From contig CAVYEW010000005.1 in NCBI GenBank assembly GCA_963767645.1, positions 62,001 through 126,000 on the forward strand: 64,000 bases of DNA. Reading direction: 5' to 3'. Shown in pieces: positions 7,777 to 16,653 of this stretch. Every line of letters begins with the position of its first letter. Positions within the stretch are counted from its first letter, which is position 1. A model generated the notes under the pieces. The model worked only from the letters and a program-made list of their open reading frames with translations. It was not told where the DNA came from and searched no databases. The translations under genes and the position numbers were made by a program. This stretch comes from DATFDN01 sp963767645 (GTDB lineage Bacteria; Pseudomonadota; Alphaproteobacteria; Acetobacterales; Acetobacteraceae).

Positions 7777-8815
7777 ATGGTCGCACGTCTTAAGTCAAAT
7801 TACGCTGGAATTTCCCGTGGCCTTCTCCTTCTAGTTGTGCTCCTGCTGAATGCCCGGCCGGCGGCTGCACACGTCAAATGGTTTTGCAGCTACGACGTGG
7901 CAGCCGCGCCGCAGCCGCTTCACCTGGTCCTCAACGCTGATTTCGGTCAGCTCACCTTTCTGACCATTGCCGTCCTGCTCGTGGCCGGACTGCTCAACCG
8001 GACCCCGCTCGGTCTGGCCATGTTGCGCTCGATGGACCGAGCCACCTGGTTCCTGCGCGAAAAGACAGAGGTGCTGATCCGGGCCGTGCTGGGTGGGTTC
8101 TTCGTCGCACTCTGGTCAACCGGCGGGATAATCCTCACCCCGGAGCTGAAAACGTCGGTGGTATGGGTGCCTTGGCTCCAGCTCGCGATCGCCGCCGGCA
8201 TGATCTGGCGCGAGACACTCGTGCTGTCGGCGCTGGGCATGGCCGTTCTCTATGTCTATGCAGTCGACCAGGTACTGCATCTTTCATCTGCTGGACTACC
8301 CGATCTTCCTAGGCTTGGCAGCCTATGTGGGGCTGAGCGGATTGCGAGCCGCCCCGTTCGGCGTCCGGCCTCTCGACCTGCTCCGCTTCGCCACGGCCGT
8401 TACCCTTATGTGGGCTTCGGTGGAGAAGTGGGCCTATCCGCAATGGACATTCCCGTTGCTGGCGACCCACCCGGAGATGACGTTCGGCTTCACTCCGGAC
8501 TTCTACATGCGGGCTGCCGGGCTGGTCGAATTCGCCCTGGCCTTTACCCTGGCCTGTGGCCCGCTGATGCGGCGCACCTCGGCGGTCATTCTGACCGCGA
8601 TGTTCGTCAGCGCGGTCTTTGAGTTCGGCAAGATCGACGCGCTCGGCCATTCTCCGATCATCGTCGTCCTTCTGGGCATCCTGGCCGACGACACGCTTCC
8701 TGCCCCGCGCCGCTCGCCGTTGATGGCTCCGGCATATTTCTGCGCCAGCCTCGCCGCTGTCGTCCTCGCCTATTACGGCGTACACGCCGTCTTCTACAGC
8801 GCCGCGATCGGATGA
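7777..8815 (+). pseudogene. Multi-pass membrane protein split by a one-base frameshift
   Basis: The 5' frame encodes a signal-like helix (SRGLLLLVVLLLNARPAAAHV) and several membrane segments up to VLYVYAVDQ. The homology then continues in another frame with IFHLLDYPIFLGLAAYVGLSGL and a second hydrophobic half, roughly DoxX-like, ending at 8815. Removing one G of the GG pair at 8271-8272 joins them as AVDQYCIFHLLDYP, giving a protein of about 345 residues. The function is unknown. Its Shine-Dalgarno site lies in a hairpin, and its 3' end overlaps the convergent GGDEF-EAL gene by 22 bases. Confidence 0.65.
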
Positions 8816-11733
8816 CGCTGGGGATGTCTCAGGCTGACCCGTGACATCTCCACGGCCTGGGCCAGCAACGGGCCCAGGCCGGAAGCGGGAACCGGCTTGC
8901 CAAGAAGGAAGCCCTGCAGATCGCGACAACCCTCGGCACGCAGGATCTCCAGCTGCCGAGGGTCCTGCACGCCTTCGGCAGTGGTGGGGATGCCGAGACT
9001 CTTGCCCAGGCCGATGATGGCCCGCACGATCGCGCTCGCGCCTTCATTGTCCGGGATGCCGCGCACGAAGCACTGGTCGATCTTGATCCGGTCGAACGAG
9101 AAATTCTGCAAATAACTCAAGGAGCTGTAGCCCGTCCCGAAATCATCGAGCGCGATGGAGATGCCGGCGGCCTGGATGCGCTGCAGGGTTGCCAGCGTGG
9201 ATTCGCTCCTTTCCAGCAGCACGGTTTCCGTCACCTCCAGTTCGAGCCGCTCTGGCGGCAGCTTCGCGGTCTCCAGCACGGACCCCAGCAGGGCCACGAA
9301 GCTTCCCGAGCGGAGTTGCACGGCGGAGACGTTGATCGCTAGGCGCAGCGCGGGCGGCCAATTGACGGCGGTGCGGCACGCCTCCTGGAGCACCCAGTGC
9401 CCAATGGCGTTGATCGCCTCGGTGTCCTCCGCCACCGCAATGAACTCGGCGGCGCTGATCAGCCCGCGCACCGGATGGCGCCAGCGCAGCAGCGCCTCGA
9501 AGCCGGCAAGCGCCAGCGTCGCCACGTCGAAGAACGGCTGGTAGTGCAGCTCCAGCTGGTTGCAGGCGAGCGCCTGGTCCAGCTCGAGCTCCATCTTGCG
9601 GCGGGCCTGCACCTCGGCTTCCATGGATGGCTCGAAGACGCGATAGCCCGAGCGCCCTTCCGACTTGGCGCGATAGAGCGCGATATCGGCGTTGCGCATC
9701 AGCGTGTCGCGATCGGCCCCGTGGTCCGGTGCCACGGCGATGCCGACACTTGCGCCGATGCTGATGTGGTGCCCGTGGATCATAAAAGGCGCGCGGACCA
9801 CCTCGATGACGCGCTCGGCATAGGCGGCGGCGTCCGAGACGTGATGCAGGCCGGTCAGCAGCGTGGCGAACTCGTCGCCTCCTAGCCGGGCGATCGTATC
9901 GGCCGCGCGCGCGCAGCCGGCCAGGCGCTGCCCTACGGCGTGCAGCAAGCGGTCGCCGACCGGGTGGCCGAGCGTGTCGTTCACAGCCTTGAAATGGTCA
10001 AGGTCGATGCAGAGAAGGGCGAAACGATTCCGCGCATGGGCATTGGCGAACGCCTCGTCCAGGCGCTCACCGAACAGCAGCCGGTTGGGCAGCCCGGTCA
10101 GCGTGTCGTGCCGCGCCATGAACAGAATCTTTTCCCGGCTGCGGTACCGCTCGGTGGCGTCCTCGTAGGTCGCCACCCAGCCGCCATCAGCCATCGGTTG
10201 GTGGGCCACCTCGATGATGCGGCCATCCATCAGCGGCACCTGCACGGTGAAGGCCCGGCGCTCCGCCAACAGGGCTTGGCGCTCGGCCCAGAGCTGCGCG
10301 ACCGAAGTTCCTCTCAGGCAGAGATTCGCCAGCTTCACGCCGATGAGTTCTTCGAGCGTCATCCCGACGTGCAATCGATCCGGAGCGACGCCGAAGATCT
10401 CACAGAACCGGCGATTGACGATTTTGAGACGGCCCCCCGAGTCGAAAAGGCAGAGCCCCTGCGACATGTTCGACAGCGCGGTGTCCAGCCAGAGATTGGA
10501 CTGCTTCAGCTGAGCCTCGCGCTTCTTCCACTCGGTCATGTCACTGCAGAACGCAACAATCCCCCCCTCGCCTGTCATGCTCCAGCCAATCCGCACGGAG
10601 CGCCCGTCCCGCAACTCCACCAACGCGGTCCGAGGCTGGGTGTCATCGGTCGGGCAGGATATCTGCAGCGCCGCCGCATCCTGCCCGCCCGCCAAGGCGC
10701 CGTCCAACAGCGCCGCCATGAAGTCCGGGAACGACGCTCCTGGGTGCAGCAGATGCGCCAGGTCCTGGAAGAATTCGAATGTCTGGGTGTTGCTGACGAC
10801 GACCCGGCCCTCGGCATTGACCAGGATCACGCCTTCACGCGAGCTCTCGATGGCGTCCGTCAATCTCGCCTGCGCAGAGCGGCGCTGGGCCACCTCGCGC
10901 TCCATCATGCGGCTGATGCTGTCGCGCATGACGGCCATCGACGCGAGCAGGCGACCCAGCTCATCGCCGCTGGCCTTCGGGATCTCGACGTCCAACTCGC
11001 CGCCGGCAATACGCTCGGCCACCGAGGAAGCCAGGGAGACCGGACGGATGATGCGGCGGCCGAGCGGCCAGCTTATCAGGAGAGACATGGCGATCGCTCC
11101 CACCGTCAGGACCGTGGCAAGCCGTGTCTCGGTCTCGATCGCGGTCAGCGCCGCCTGGCGGAACGAGAATCCGTCCCCGGCCGTGTAGTTGACCAGGAGG
11201 TCGATCTGATGGCCGGACGCTTCCGCATACCGGTCGAGCGCGGCCCAGTTGGCATCAGCCTGGTGCCGGCTCCAGCTATCCTGCCAGCCGGTGACCGCGT
11301 GCCGCACCGCATCCACCGCGTTGACCGCACGGTCGGATTGGGCGCGTTCGGCGGCGATCGACAGATCATCGTCCAAGTCCTTTCGGATCTGGTCGATACG
11401 GGTGTCCAACGCTGCGCGATGCACAGGGTCGTCGACCAGCCGCCGCTCCATCAACGTCGATTTCAGGACGGCGAAATCCACTGCCGCCGCCCGAGCGTAG
11501 CTGATCGACATCAGCGATCTGTCGTAGATGCCGACCACAAGGGCCGCCGCACCGCGAATTGTGTATGAAGCGTACAGACCGAGCGAACCTGTTATAATGC
11601 TCAGAGCCGCGAAACTTAGAAACAGGCTGACCCGGAGCGACAAAACTCGCCGCGACGCCAGAGGAACTGACCGGGGCGGCGACGGAGCGGGCGAACTCGC
11701 AGGCTCGGCGCGATAAAAGCCCGCGATGTGCAT
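8794..11733 (-). CDS. Membrane GGDEF-EAL c-di-GMP turnover protein with HAMP and PAS domains
   Basis: A 979-residue sensor that could make and/or degrade the second messenger c-di-GMP. From the N-terminus: membrane helix (about 33-58), periplasmic helical sensor region, second helix (about 208-222), HAMP (about 225-280), two PAS-like segments (about 290-400 and 412-530), GGDEF (535-700) and EAL (715-965). The GGDEF motif is intact at 618-622, and an RxxD inhibitory site (RAAD, 609-612) lies 5 residues before it. The EAL motif is in FEALLRWRHP, and DDFGTGYSSL is intact. Both activities look possible; which dominates cannot be told. It is convergent with the frameshifted membrane protein. Confidence 0.95.
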   Translation of the reverse strand: MHIAGFYRAEPASSPAPSPPRSVPLASRRVLSLRVSLFLSFAALSIITGSLGLYASYTIRGAAALVVGIYDRSLMSISYARAAAVDFAVLKSTLMERRLVDDPVHRAALDTRIDQIRKDLDDDLSIAAERAQSDRAVNAVDAVRHAVTGWQDSWSRHQADANWAALDRYAEASGHQIDLLVNYTAGDGFSFRQAALTAIETETRLATVLTVGAIAMSLLISWPLGRRIIRPVSLASSVAERIAGGELDVEIPKASGDELGRLLASMAVMRDSISRMMEREVAQRRSAQARLTDAIESSREGVILVNAEGRVVVSNTQTFEFFQDLAHLLHPGASFPDFMAALLDGALAGGQDAAALQISCPTDDTQPRTALVELRDGRSVRIGWSMTGEGGIVAFCSDMTEWKKREAQLKQSNLWLDTALSNMSQGLCLFDSGGRLKIVNRRFCEIFGVAPDRLHVGMTLEELIGVKLANLCLRGTSVAQLWAERQALLAERRAFTVQVPLMDGRIIEVAHQPMADGGWVATYEDATERYRSREKILFMARHDTLTGLPNRLLFGERLDEAFANAHARNRFALLCIDLDHFKAVNDTLGHPVGDRLLHAVGQRLAGCARAADTIARLGGDEFATLLTGLHHVSDAAAYAERVIEVVRAPFMIHGHHISIGASVGIAVAPDHGADRDTLMRNADIALYRAKSEGRSGYRVFEPSMEAEVQARRKMELELDQALACNQLELHYQPFFDVATLALAGFEALLRWRHPVRGLISAAEFIAVAEDTEAINAIGHWVLQEACRTAVNWPPALRLAINVSAVQLRSGSFVALLGSVLETAKLPPERLELEVTETVLLERSESTLATLQRIQAAGISIALDDFGTGYSSLSYLQNFSFDRIKIDQCFVRGIPDNEGASAIVRAIIGLGKSLGIPTTAEGVQDPRQLEILRAEGCRDLQGFLLGKPVPASGLGPLLAQAVEMSRVSLRHPQRHPIAAL

Positions 11734-11889
11734 AGTTTTATTGCACCCTATCCGAATTTCGACTAGCTCTTTACTTCACGCCGGCTTAAATAGCGGCTGA
11801 TGATGTTGCGGTTTGGGCTACGCCGCCCTTTCCCCTTAGGTCCTCACGCGATTGGGATTTTTTCAGAGGCTACTTCAGGTTGCAAGCCA

Positions 11890-12261
11890 ATGCTGATGTC
11901 GTGGACACGTCCTCGCATTCTTGTGAGATGCGTGGGCTTCATGGGTTTCGCGATCACCGGGGCGTCGGTGCTGATCCTTCTCGCACACCCCAAACCCACG
12001 GGCGCGAGCGTCGCAATCTCGCAGCGGAACCGGCAGTTCACCCCCGGCGCGGTGACTATCCGCGCCGGTGACGCCGTCACGATCGTGAATGATGACGGCG
12101 ACCTGCACCACCATGCTTATGTGTCGAGCCCCGACTTCAAGTTCGACAGCGGCGACCAGGCGCCACGCAGCCGGACCGACATCGTCTTCCCGATGCCAGG
12201 GCAGTTCACCGTGCTTTGCGGCATCCATCCCAAGATGCACCTCGCGGTGACAGTCAGATAG
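11890..12261 (+). CDS. Membrane-anchored cupredoxin (blue copper domain)
   Basis: A small secreted electron-transfer-type protein. After an N-terminal hydrophobic anchor (VGFMGFAITGASVLILLAH) comes one plastocyanin-like domain: FTPGAVTIRAGDAVTIVNDD, the first histidine ligand in HHHAYV, and the Cys-His-Met set in LCGIHPKMHLAV. These four ligands define a type-1 copper site. The start is uncertain: 11890 or 11896 suits the anchor better than 11800. It lies between the c-di-GMP gene and a convergent Crp-type regulator and may serve the nearby di-heme peroxidase, which is inference. Confidence 0.8.
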   Translation: MLMSWTRPRILVRCVGFMGFAITGASVLILLAHPKPTGASVAISQRNRQFTPGAVTIRAGDAVTIVNDDGDLHHHAYVSSPDFKFDSGDQAPRSRTDIVFPMPGQFTVLCGIHPKMHLAVTVR

Positions 12262-12335
12262 GTGCTTGCTGGGCAGGCGCCGGTCCGCGCTTCGCGATGA
12301 CGGCCAAGGCGCGCCGGCAGGGGACGCAAGGCCGA

Positions 12336-13052
12336 TCAGGTCGACAGCGTCGTGGCGATCGCCTGCGGGACGTGGCGTTCAAGCGAGGTGGGGTCGATGA
12401 CGGTGATGCGGCCCGGCTCTAGGAAGACGGCCCCTTCCTCCTGCCACTCACGCAGCCTCTTGTTGACCGTCTCGCGCGCTGCCCCGACGATTTCGCCGAG
12501 GGCACGCTGCGTGATGTCGAGGCGACGTCCCGGCCGCGTGCTGGAAAGGTCGAGAATGACCGAGGCTAGACGGGCGGATGTGTCGTGAAACAGCATCATC
12601 TCAAGCAACCGGTCCGTTGAACGCAGGCGACCGCACAACAGAACGATGATCCGCAGTGCCAGCCCGTTGTCCTCCTTGAGCATGCGCAGCACGTCGCGCC
12701 GCGCTACGACCAGCAGCCGTCCGTTCGTCTCCGCAATGGCATCGAGGCTGCGGGGGCCGCCATCCAGCAGCGCGATCTCGCCGAAGACGTCGCCCGGCCG
12801 CAGCAGCTTGATGACCTGGTCACGGCCGTCGGCGCCAGGCAGGACGATGCGCACCTCTCCGGCAATGATGGCCAGCATGCCGGCACCGGGGTCATCCCGC
12901 CGGAACAGAACCTCGCCGGCCCGCATGGCGCGTTCGTGCGTCTGTGTGGCCAATGCCTCGAAATCGCGTGCGGGCAGCCCCTTGAACAACGGGGCCTTCG
13001 ACAGGAGCCGTGCTCTCTCCGACAAGACACCTTCGTTGATTTCGGCGCTCAT
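12336..13052 (-). CDS. Crp/Fnr-family transcriptional regulator
   Basis: A 238-residue regulator. The N-terminal cyclic-nucleotide-binding beta-roll (about 20-130) includes FRRDDPGAGMLAIIAGEVRI and LRPGDVFGEIALLDGGPRS, the phosphate-binding-cassette region. The C-terminal winged helix (about 155-225) includes ITQRALGEIVGAARETVNKRL, the recognition-helix signature. There is no N-terminal cysteine cluster, so it is not an oxygen-sensing Fnr. The effector is unknown. Its start at 13052 is divergent from the pseudo-phosphatase gene at 13203, and the 150-base gap must hold the promoters of both. Confidence 0.92.
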   Translation of the reverse strand: MSAEINEGVLSERARLLSKAPLFKGLPARDFEALATQTHERAMRAGEVLFRRDDPGAGMLAIIAGEVRIVLPGADGRDQVIKLLRPGDVFGEIALLDGGPRSLDAIAETNGRLLVVARRDVLRMLKEDNGLALRIIVLLCGRLRSTDRLLEMMLFHDTSARLASVILDLSSTRPGRRLDITQRALGEIVGAARETVNKRLREWQEEGAVFLEPGRITVIDPTSLERHVPQAIATTLST

Positions 13053-13202
13053 GAGCAGATGCCTTTCCGCGACCGGGCAGTCCTACCCCTGGCTCATAGC
13101 AAATCCGCGTCGCGACCACTGGTCACACAACGATGAGTTGCGCTGCCGCGTGCCGCCGAACGGGCAGATGCGTCGGCCCCGGCTTGCCGTTTCCGGTTCA
13201 CA

Positions 13203-14015
13203 ATGAGGCGGCGTTCTCCGCGCGCGCTGCGCGTTGCCCTTGATGCGGCGCTCGTGCCGCCCTGGACCCCGCCTGCGGCGAATGGCGGTTTCGACACGCT
13301 CACCTGGTCGCAGGCGCCGGGGCGGTTGCCGGCCGGGCGGCGTGTGTACGCGGTCGGCGACGTGCGCGGCTGTCTCGCGGCGCTTCGGACCTTGACGGAG
13401 GCGATCCGGGCCGATCTGGCACGGCGGTCGGTGCAATGGGCGCAGATGATCCTATTGGGCAACGTGATCGGCCCCGGACCTGATAGCGCCGGAGTGCTCG
13501 CGCTGCTTGCGGGTTGCGATGGCGCGAGCGTCACCCTGTGCGGTGTGAACGAGCAGATGCTGCTCGACGCACTGGACGGCGACGCCGCCGCTTCTACCGA
13601 TTGGCTGTACGGCGGCGGGGCTGCGGCGCTGCGCAGCTGGGGCGTGCCGGACGGGGCGCCGCGTGCGGGCTGGGGAGCGCATCTCCCCGCCGCGCATGTC
13701 GCCTTCCTCCGCGGCCTGCCCGCCGCGCATCGCGCGGGAGACTACTTCTTCGCTCCCGCCGGCGTGCGGCCCGGCGTGGCGCTGGCCCGCCAGTCGCCGG
13801 AGGATCTACGCAGCATCCGCCAGGTGTTCCTTTCGTCGGAACGATCCTTCGGCGCTGTCGTCGTACACGGCCATAGCACCGTGCCCGGCCCGGTGGTGCG
13901 AGCCAACCGCATCGGCATCGACACCGGCGCCGGCCTCGGCGGCCGGCTGACCTGCGCCGTGCTGGAGGAAGACCGGATCGGCTTCGTCTCCGTGGCCGCG
14001 GACGGACCTGCATAA
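13203..14015 (+). CDS. PPP-family metallophosphatase homologue lacking metal ligands
   Basis: The 270-residue protein keeps the frame of bacterial serine/threonine (PPP) phosphatases but has lost nearly all metal and catalytic residues. GDxHG is GDVRG (residues 49-53), GDxVDRGPDS is GNVIGPGPDS, GNHE is GVNE, and the FVHAGVRPG histidine is replaced (FAPAGVRPG). Only the last motif, VVHGH, remains. Fold residues such as PGVALARQSPEDLR and NRIGIDTGAG are well kept. I therefore expect a non-catalytic, binding or regulatory role. No stop or frameshift is present. No strong ribosome-binding site is visible; an upstream GTG/TTG start is possible. Confidence 0.82.
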   Translation: MRRRSPRALRVALDAALVPPWTPPAANGGFDTLTWSQAPGRLPAGRRVYAVGDVRGCLAALRTLTEAIRADLARRSVQWAQMILLGNVIGPGPDSAGVLALLAGCDGASVTLCGVNEQMLLDALDGDAAASTDWLYGGGAAALRSWGVPDGAPRAGWGAHLPAAHVAFLRGLPAAHRAGDYFFAPAGVRPGVALARQSPEDLRSIRQVFLSSERSFGAVVVHGHSTVPGPVVRANRIGIDTGAGLGGRLTCAVLEEDRIGFVSVAADGPA

Positions 14016-14046
14016 GCCGCCATGATCCGCCGCATGGTTGGCCGGA

Positions 14047-14946
14047 TCAGCCGAGCAGATCCGCGACCGCCGCGCGATAACGCCGGATCGCGTCGAGGTG
14101 GTCGGCCATACTGCGGCCTTGGATGCGCTTGTGGATGCCGCGGCCGTGCGTGCTCGCCAGGGTGACATGCGTGACCCCGGCAGCCTTCCAGAACCGGAAC
14201 TCCTCGCGCCACTCGCGCTCGCCCGCGCCCTGTGCTGTTGACGTCCAGACCTCGATGCCGATGCTCGCCGGATCCCGTCCCTCCTGTTCGCCGTACCGGC
14301 GGAGGGTGTCGAAGGCGGCAGTAGCCTCCGGCCCAGGCGGCAGCGCCAGCATCATCCACCCGTCCCCCCATTTGGCGATGCGCCGCAGCGTATTGTCATG
14401 ATGCCCGCCGAACCACAGTGGCACCTGCCCGCTGGCAGGACGCGGGTTGATGCCGGCATCGTCGATGCGGTGCCACCGTCCCTGGAAGGCGACATGCTGG
14501 TTCGCCCATAGGGCGCGCATCACCTCGACCTGCTCCTCCGAGCGGCGGCCACGGTTGTGGAAGTTCTCGTTCAGGCCGACGAACTCCACCTCGTTCCAGC
14601 CGACACCGACGCCGAGGCGGAAGCGTCCGCCGCACAGCACGTCGAGGCACGCCGCCTGCTTGGCGACCAGCACGGTCTGGCGCTGCGCCAGGATCAGCAC
14701 GCCGGTGGAAAAGCCGAGCTTGGTGATCGGCGCCAGGAAGCCGAACAGCACGAAGGGATCGTGGAACCAGTCGGCGGAGGTGTTGCGGTCGGTCCAGCCG
14801 GGCCGGCTCGCTGCATTCACGCCCAGCACGTGATCGGCGGCCTCGAGATAGTCGTAGCCAGCCTCCTCGGCGGCGAGCGCGAACTCCTTCATCGCCTGCG
14901 GCGAGCCGCCGACGTCGTTCTGCGGGATCAGCGTGCCGATCTGCAT
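14047..14946 (-). CDS. LLM-class flavin-dependent oxidoreductase
   Basis: A luciferase-like monooxygenase fold protein of 299 residues. It starts MQIGTLIPQNDVGG and contains YDYLEAADHVLG, VLILAQRQTVLVAKQAACLD, GRFRLGVGVGWNEVEF and PLWFGGHHDNTLRRIAKWGDGW, the pattern of F420- or FMN-dependent members. The substrate is unknown. The ATG at 14944-14946 has a GGAGGAACG ribosome-binding site. It is the second gene of a pair with the LLM gene at 14961, 14 bases upstream on the same strand. Confidence 0.9.
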   Translation of the reverse strand: MQIGTLIPQNDVGGSPQAMKEFALAAEEAGYDYLEAADHVLGVNAASRPGWTDRNTSADWFHDPFVLFGFLAPITKLGFSTGVLILAQRQTVLVAKQAACLDVLCGGRFRLGVGVGWNEVEFVGLNENFHNRGRRSEEQVEVMRALWANQHVAFQGRWHRIDDAGINPRPASGQVPLWFGGHHDNTLRRIAKWGDGWMMLALPPGPEATAAFDTLRRYGEQEGRDPASIGIEVWTSTAQGAGEREWREEFRFWKAAGVTHVTLASTHGRGIHKRIQGRSMADHLDAIRRYRAAVADLLG

Positions 14947-14960
14947 CTGCGTTCCTCCAC

Positions 14961-15929
14961 CTATCCGAACAATTCGCCCAGCCTGCGGATCGAGGCCAGC
15001 GCCTTGTCCTGCGGCAAGCCCGGCCATTGCACGCGCATGATGAAATGGTCCACCCCCAGCGCCTCGCGGTAATGCGCCACCTGGTCCCGCACGGATGCCT
15101 TGTCGCCGATGATGAAGCGATCGCGCACGAAATCCTCGAACGGCATCTGCGCCGCTCCGCGCAATCCCCAGGCCGCGTAGGCGGCGTATTTGTACTCGAG
15201 CGGGCCGCGGCATTCCTCCAACGCCCCCGCATGGGTGGCGCCGACATGGCATTCGCGCTCGATCGGGTAGCAGTCGGGGTGGCGCCCGTGCTCGGCCAGC
15301 GCCGCGCGGTAGGTGCGCATCTGCGCCGCGACCTCGGGCAGCGTCGCCGAGGGCACGATCAGCCAAGCGTCACCGAGCCGCGCCGCGCGCCGGATGGCCG
15401 GGTCGGCCTGCGCGGCGACCCAGATCGGCACCGTGCCGGCGGCCGGAAGCAGGCTCAGCCCGTGCTCGCGCACCTCGTAGAAGCGGCCCTTGTGCGTGAC
15501 CTGCGGCTCCGACCACAGGCGGCGCATCAGGCCGATCTGCTCGTTCATGCGCGCCGCGCGCTCGGCGAGCGGCACGCCGAAGGCGGTGAACTCGCCTTGC
15601 CGATAACCGAGCCCGACGCCGAGTACGTAGCTGCCGCCGCTGAGCGCGTGCAGCGTCGCCGCCTCCTCGGCGACATGCACCGGATTGAGCAGCGGCAGGA
15701 TCAGGATGCCCGGCCCGATGGTCATGCCTCTCGCCTCAGGGAGCAGATAGGCGAGCAGCGGCGTGAGCTGCAGCATCTGCAGCGGCGCGGTCAGGTAATG
15801 GTGCGGCAGCCAGAGCGAGGCGAAGCCGGCCTCGCGCGCCGTGCGCACCTGTTCGACCAGATCGGGGATGCGCGCGGCGACATCCGCGCCTTCCGGAAAT
15901 TGCGTGTTCAGGAACAGTCCGACCTTCAT
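14961..15929 (-). CDS. LLM-class flavin-dependent oxidoreductase
   Basis: A 322-residue luciferase-like monooxygenase family protein beginning MKVGLFLNTQFPEG. It contains SLWLPHHYLT, PGILILPLLNPVHVAEEAATL, SYVLGVGLGYRQGEFTAFG and PIWVAAQADPAIRRAARLGD, conserved in this TIM-barrel family. It is probably co-transcribed with the LLM gene at 14047-14946 (14-base gap) and with the small membrane protein just upstream (12-base gap). Together with the third LLM gene at 16618 it suggests a flavin-dependent degradation pathway, but the substrate cannot be read from these sequences. Confidence 0.9.
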   Translation of the reverse strand: MKVGLFLNTQFPEGADVAARIPDLVEQVRTAREAGFASLWLPHHYLTAPLQMLQLTPLLAYLLPEARGMTIGPGILILPLLNPVHVAEEAATLHALSGGSYVLGVGLGYRQGEFTAFGVPLAERAARMNEQIGLMRRLWSEPQVTHKGRFYEVREHGLSLLPAAGTVPIWVAAQADPAIRRAARLGDAWLIVPSATLPEVAAQMRTYRAALAEHGRHPDCYPIERECHVGATHAGALEECRGPLEYKYAAYAAWGLRGAAQMPFEDFVRDRFIIGDKASVRDQVAHYREALGVDHFIMRVQWPGLPQDKALASIRRLGELFG

Positions 15930-15941
15930 TTCCTCCTCCGT

Positions 15942-16310
15942 TCACGCCGGTATTGAGGCATAGGCGGCGAGCAGGACCAGCCCGAAGATGGCGAGCGTGG
16001 CGTGCAGACCAATCGCCAGCATCGGATCGCCGCGCCGCCGCCGCACCGTCAACACCACCAGCCCGGTCGCGATCGCCAAGGCGAGCAGCACCGCCGCCAT
16101 CGTGCCGAACCCGGCGACGCCGTAGGCCGCGCCGCGAGCCGGGCCGCGTAGCGCGGACAGCAGCAATATCAGGCCTGAGGCGCCGGCCAGGCCGTGCAGC
16201 GGTCCCAGCAGCCAGAGCAAGGAGGTGCGCCGCAGCCCGTACAGCAACACCAGCGCGAGCCCCAGCGCCGCGGCGGCGGACAGCACGAACAGGCTGGGAA
16301 GGATGGTCAA
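15942..16310 (-). CDS. Small four-helix membrane protein
   Basis: About 122 residues and almost entirely hydrophobic, with four segments: LFVLSAAAALGLALVLLYG, a GLAGASGLILLLSA region, GTMAAVLLALAIATGLVVL and LHATLAIFGLVLLAAYASI. The TTG at 16308-16310 is the most economical start because the upstream extension is polar and unlike a membrane protein. A conserved helix-loop pattern of this type is common beside oxidoreductase genes. I do not recognise the family. It is the first gene of the run leading into the two LLM oxidoreductases and is divergent from the gene at 16366. Confidence 0.6.
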   Translation of the reverse strand: MTILPSLFVLSAAAALGLALVLLYGLRRTSLLWLLGPLHGLAGASGLILLLSALRGPARGAAYGVAGFGTMAAVLLALAIATGLVVLTVRRRRGDPMLAIGLHATLAIFGLVLLAAYASIPA

Positions 16311-16365
16311 AGCGCAATGTCCGCGGGGACTTGAAGCCGATGCCGCAACCGGCCAGATTCGCGGC

Positions 16366-16653
16366 ATGACCCGCCGCCATCCGCCGACAATCGATATGCG
16401 CATCGACGGCAGCTTCCCGCCGCCGCGCGGGGCGACGCTGCCCATGAAGATTGCCGGCATGGCGCTGGCCGTCGCCAGCCTGGCCGGGGCGCTGGCGCTG
16501 GCCGCCCTGGTGGTGTGGATCGTGATGTGGGCGGTGATGATCCTGGTGCCGATCGCGCTCCTGGCGGGCCTCGTCGCCTGGGTCGCCTACCGCTACCAGG
16601 TATGGAAAGCCCGCGGCTCATTCGGCGGCCCGCGCGACGTGTTCCGCCGCTAG
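16366..16653 (+). CDS. Small membrane protein with one or two long helices
   Basis: A 95-residue protein with a polar N-terminus (MTRRHPPTIDMRIDG), a long hydrophobic stretch from about residue 31 to 66 (MALAVASLAGALALAALVV, then WAVMILVPIALLAGLV) and a basic C-terminus ending GGPRDVFRR. No family is recognised. The last 36 bases overlap tail-to-tail with the LLM gene on the other strand. The start at 16366 fits best with the length and with the divergent gene 55 bases away. Confidence 0.6.
   Translation: MTRRHPPTIDMRIDGSFPPPRGATLPMKIAGMALAVASLAGALALAALVVWIVMWAVMILVPIALLAGLVAWVAYRYQVWKARGSFGGPRDVFRR

Noticed and set aside
9940..11568. 542-codon plus-strand frame inside the GGDEF-EAL gene
   Set aside because: Opposite strand of an intact multi-domain protein, no domain and no start signal.
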